Origin: Erpobdella octoculata
Lineage: Eukaryota; Annelida; Clitellata; Hirudinida; Erpobdellidae
Direction: 5' to 3'
Length of the DNA: 64,000 nt
Assembly: GCA_963978895.1 (NCBI GenBank)
Contig: OZ022239.1
Location: forward strand, 37,996,330-38,060,329
Both the position numbers and the translations under genes were made by a program. The notes below the pieces were generated by a model that had not been told where the DNA came from, searched no databases, and was given only the letters and a program-made list of their open reading frames with translations. Positions 63,116-64,000 of the stretch are shown here, in pieces (position 1 is the stretch's first letter; each line of letters opens with the position of its first letter).

Positions 63116-64000
63116 CTGTTATGAAAACAAACAAATAATTGAAATAAATAACAAGAAATACTAATGTGCACTCAGTTGAATAACATGACATCACATTTTT
63201 CAAAATATAAGTGGCTTTGTTTTTAAGTTCCAAAGATTAATTTCATGATGGTCTTACGTTGCATTACTTAAAATTCATAATATGACACCAACAAAAGGCT
63301 AAATACCCAAGATGCTAAATTGCTTTCTAGCAAAATAAAAACTAAAGCTGAAAAACTAAACAAAAGATCAAATAGTTTTTTATTAACATAAAGTAGAAAT
63401 TATTAGTACTTTGCATTTTCTACAATATTACCCCCTCCACCCCAATGCACACAAAATCATCATAAGGAGTGGCTTTTAAAAGAGAAAATTCAAAGACACT
63501 TGTAGCCATTTAGACATTTAGCGTAAAGTAAAGGCGTGTTTACACAGGCAAAGGTTGACTGGTTGCCTAACGCCAATGGTGCACGACATTAGAAAAAATG
63601 CACGTTTAAACGCTCTCACTCATGACAATGACATCTTGGCAGCCAAGAGTTTTGAATGTTGGTTGCCTTCTAACTTCCAATGCGCCAGTGAATAATGTAT
63701 TCATGCATTCTGACTACATTAACTACGAAATAAGCGATATGAATAGTTTGCATTCTGCAAAACAAAAATAGACCAAATTTATTATATTTTAACTATAAAA
63801 TAAAAAAAATGATTTAATAATTTTTTGTCATTCAATTTTAATTTCAGTCGCTATTTGTAAATTAGCAAAAAATATTAAAATTAGTGACAATTTTGAATAA
63901 ATTTGTATTCCAAGTAATTAAAATGGTTAAAAAAATTGAAGTAATTTACATAAGTTTTAATTTAATTTTTCTCAGATTTGGAGGTCCTCTGCATTACAAA
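63116..64000. other. KIF4 intron running off the window
   Basis: No further KIF4 exon was found up to the right edge. A slightly GC-richer stretch at 63530-63690 has no open frame of note. Confidence 0.5.

Overview
The window is nuclear DNA from an intron-rich, strongly A+T-rich animal genome, most likely an invertebrate bilaterian. Three split protein-coding genes are readable, all on the minus strand and head to tail. Each was rebuilt by joining short reading frames at GT/AG splice sites in matching phase. The species cannot be fixed from the sequence. An NCAM-type gene with two exons per domain, tRNA-derived SINEs, CR1-like LINEs, Helitron-like elements and many hAT elements point to a metazoan. 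There is no sign of bacterial operons, ribosome binding sites or CRISPR.

Layout by increasing coordinate. (1) 1-12.6 kb is a repeat graveyard: a non-autonomous hAT element carrying a LINE coding tail, an hAT transposase relic with a nested SINE, AT microsatellites, and a broken Ty3/gypsy retrotransposon (protease and reverse transcriptase) split by a SINE, a Helitron-like element and a foldback MITE. (2) 12.7-28.3 kb is a cell-adhesion gene with five Ig and two FN3 domains and a GPI-type C-terminus (NCAM/Fasciclin II class, 15 exons seen, signal-peptide exon not found). One intron holds a 1.07-kb GAGT array. (3) 28.3-36.5 kb is intergenic: a second foldback MITE, hAT-like ends and a local duplication of about 0.65 kb units. 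(4) 36.6-52.5 kb is SRP68, complete at 12 coding exons and 597 codons, its introns packed with dated insertions. (5) 52.5-57.2 kb is intergenic: Helitron minisatellites, LINE tails and a Tigger/pogo relic. (6) 57.2-63.1 kb is the C-terminal 691 codons of a KIF4-type chromokinesin. The motor domain lies beyond the right edge.

The three genes have unrelated jobs (neural or epithelial adhesion, ER targeting, mitosis), so they are neighbours rather than a functional cluster. The most distinctive content is structural. Helitron-like elements carry an expandable internal minisatellite, and several of their 5' ends coincide with AT arrays. A hAT element has mobilised a LINE ORF2 tail twice. The chromokinesin seems to have lost its cysteine-rich module. 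I did not find a gene set that looks like a new enzymatic or defence system.
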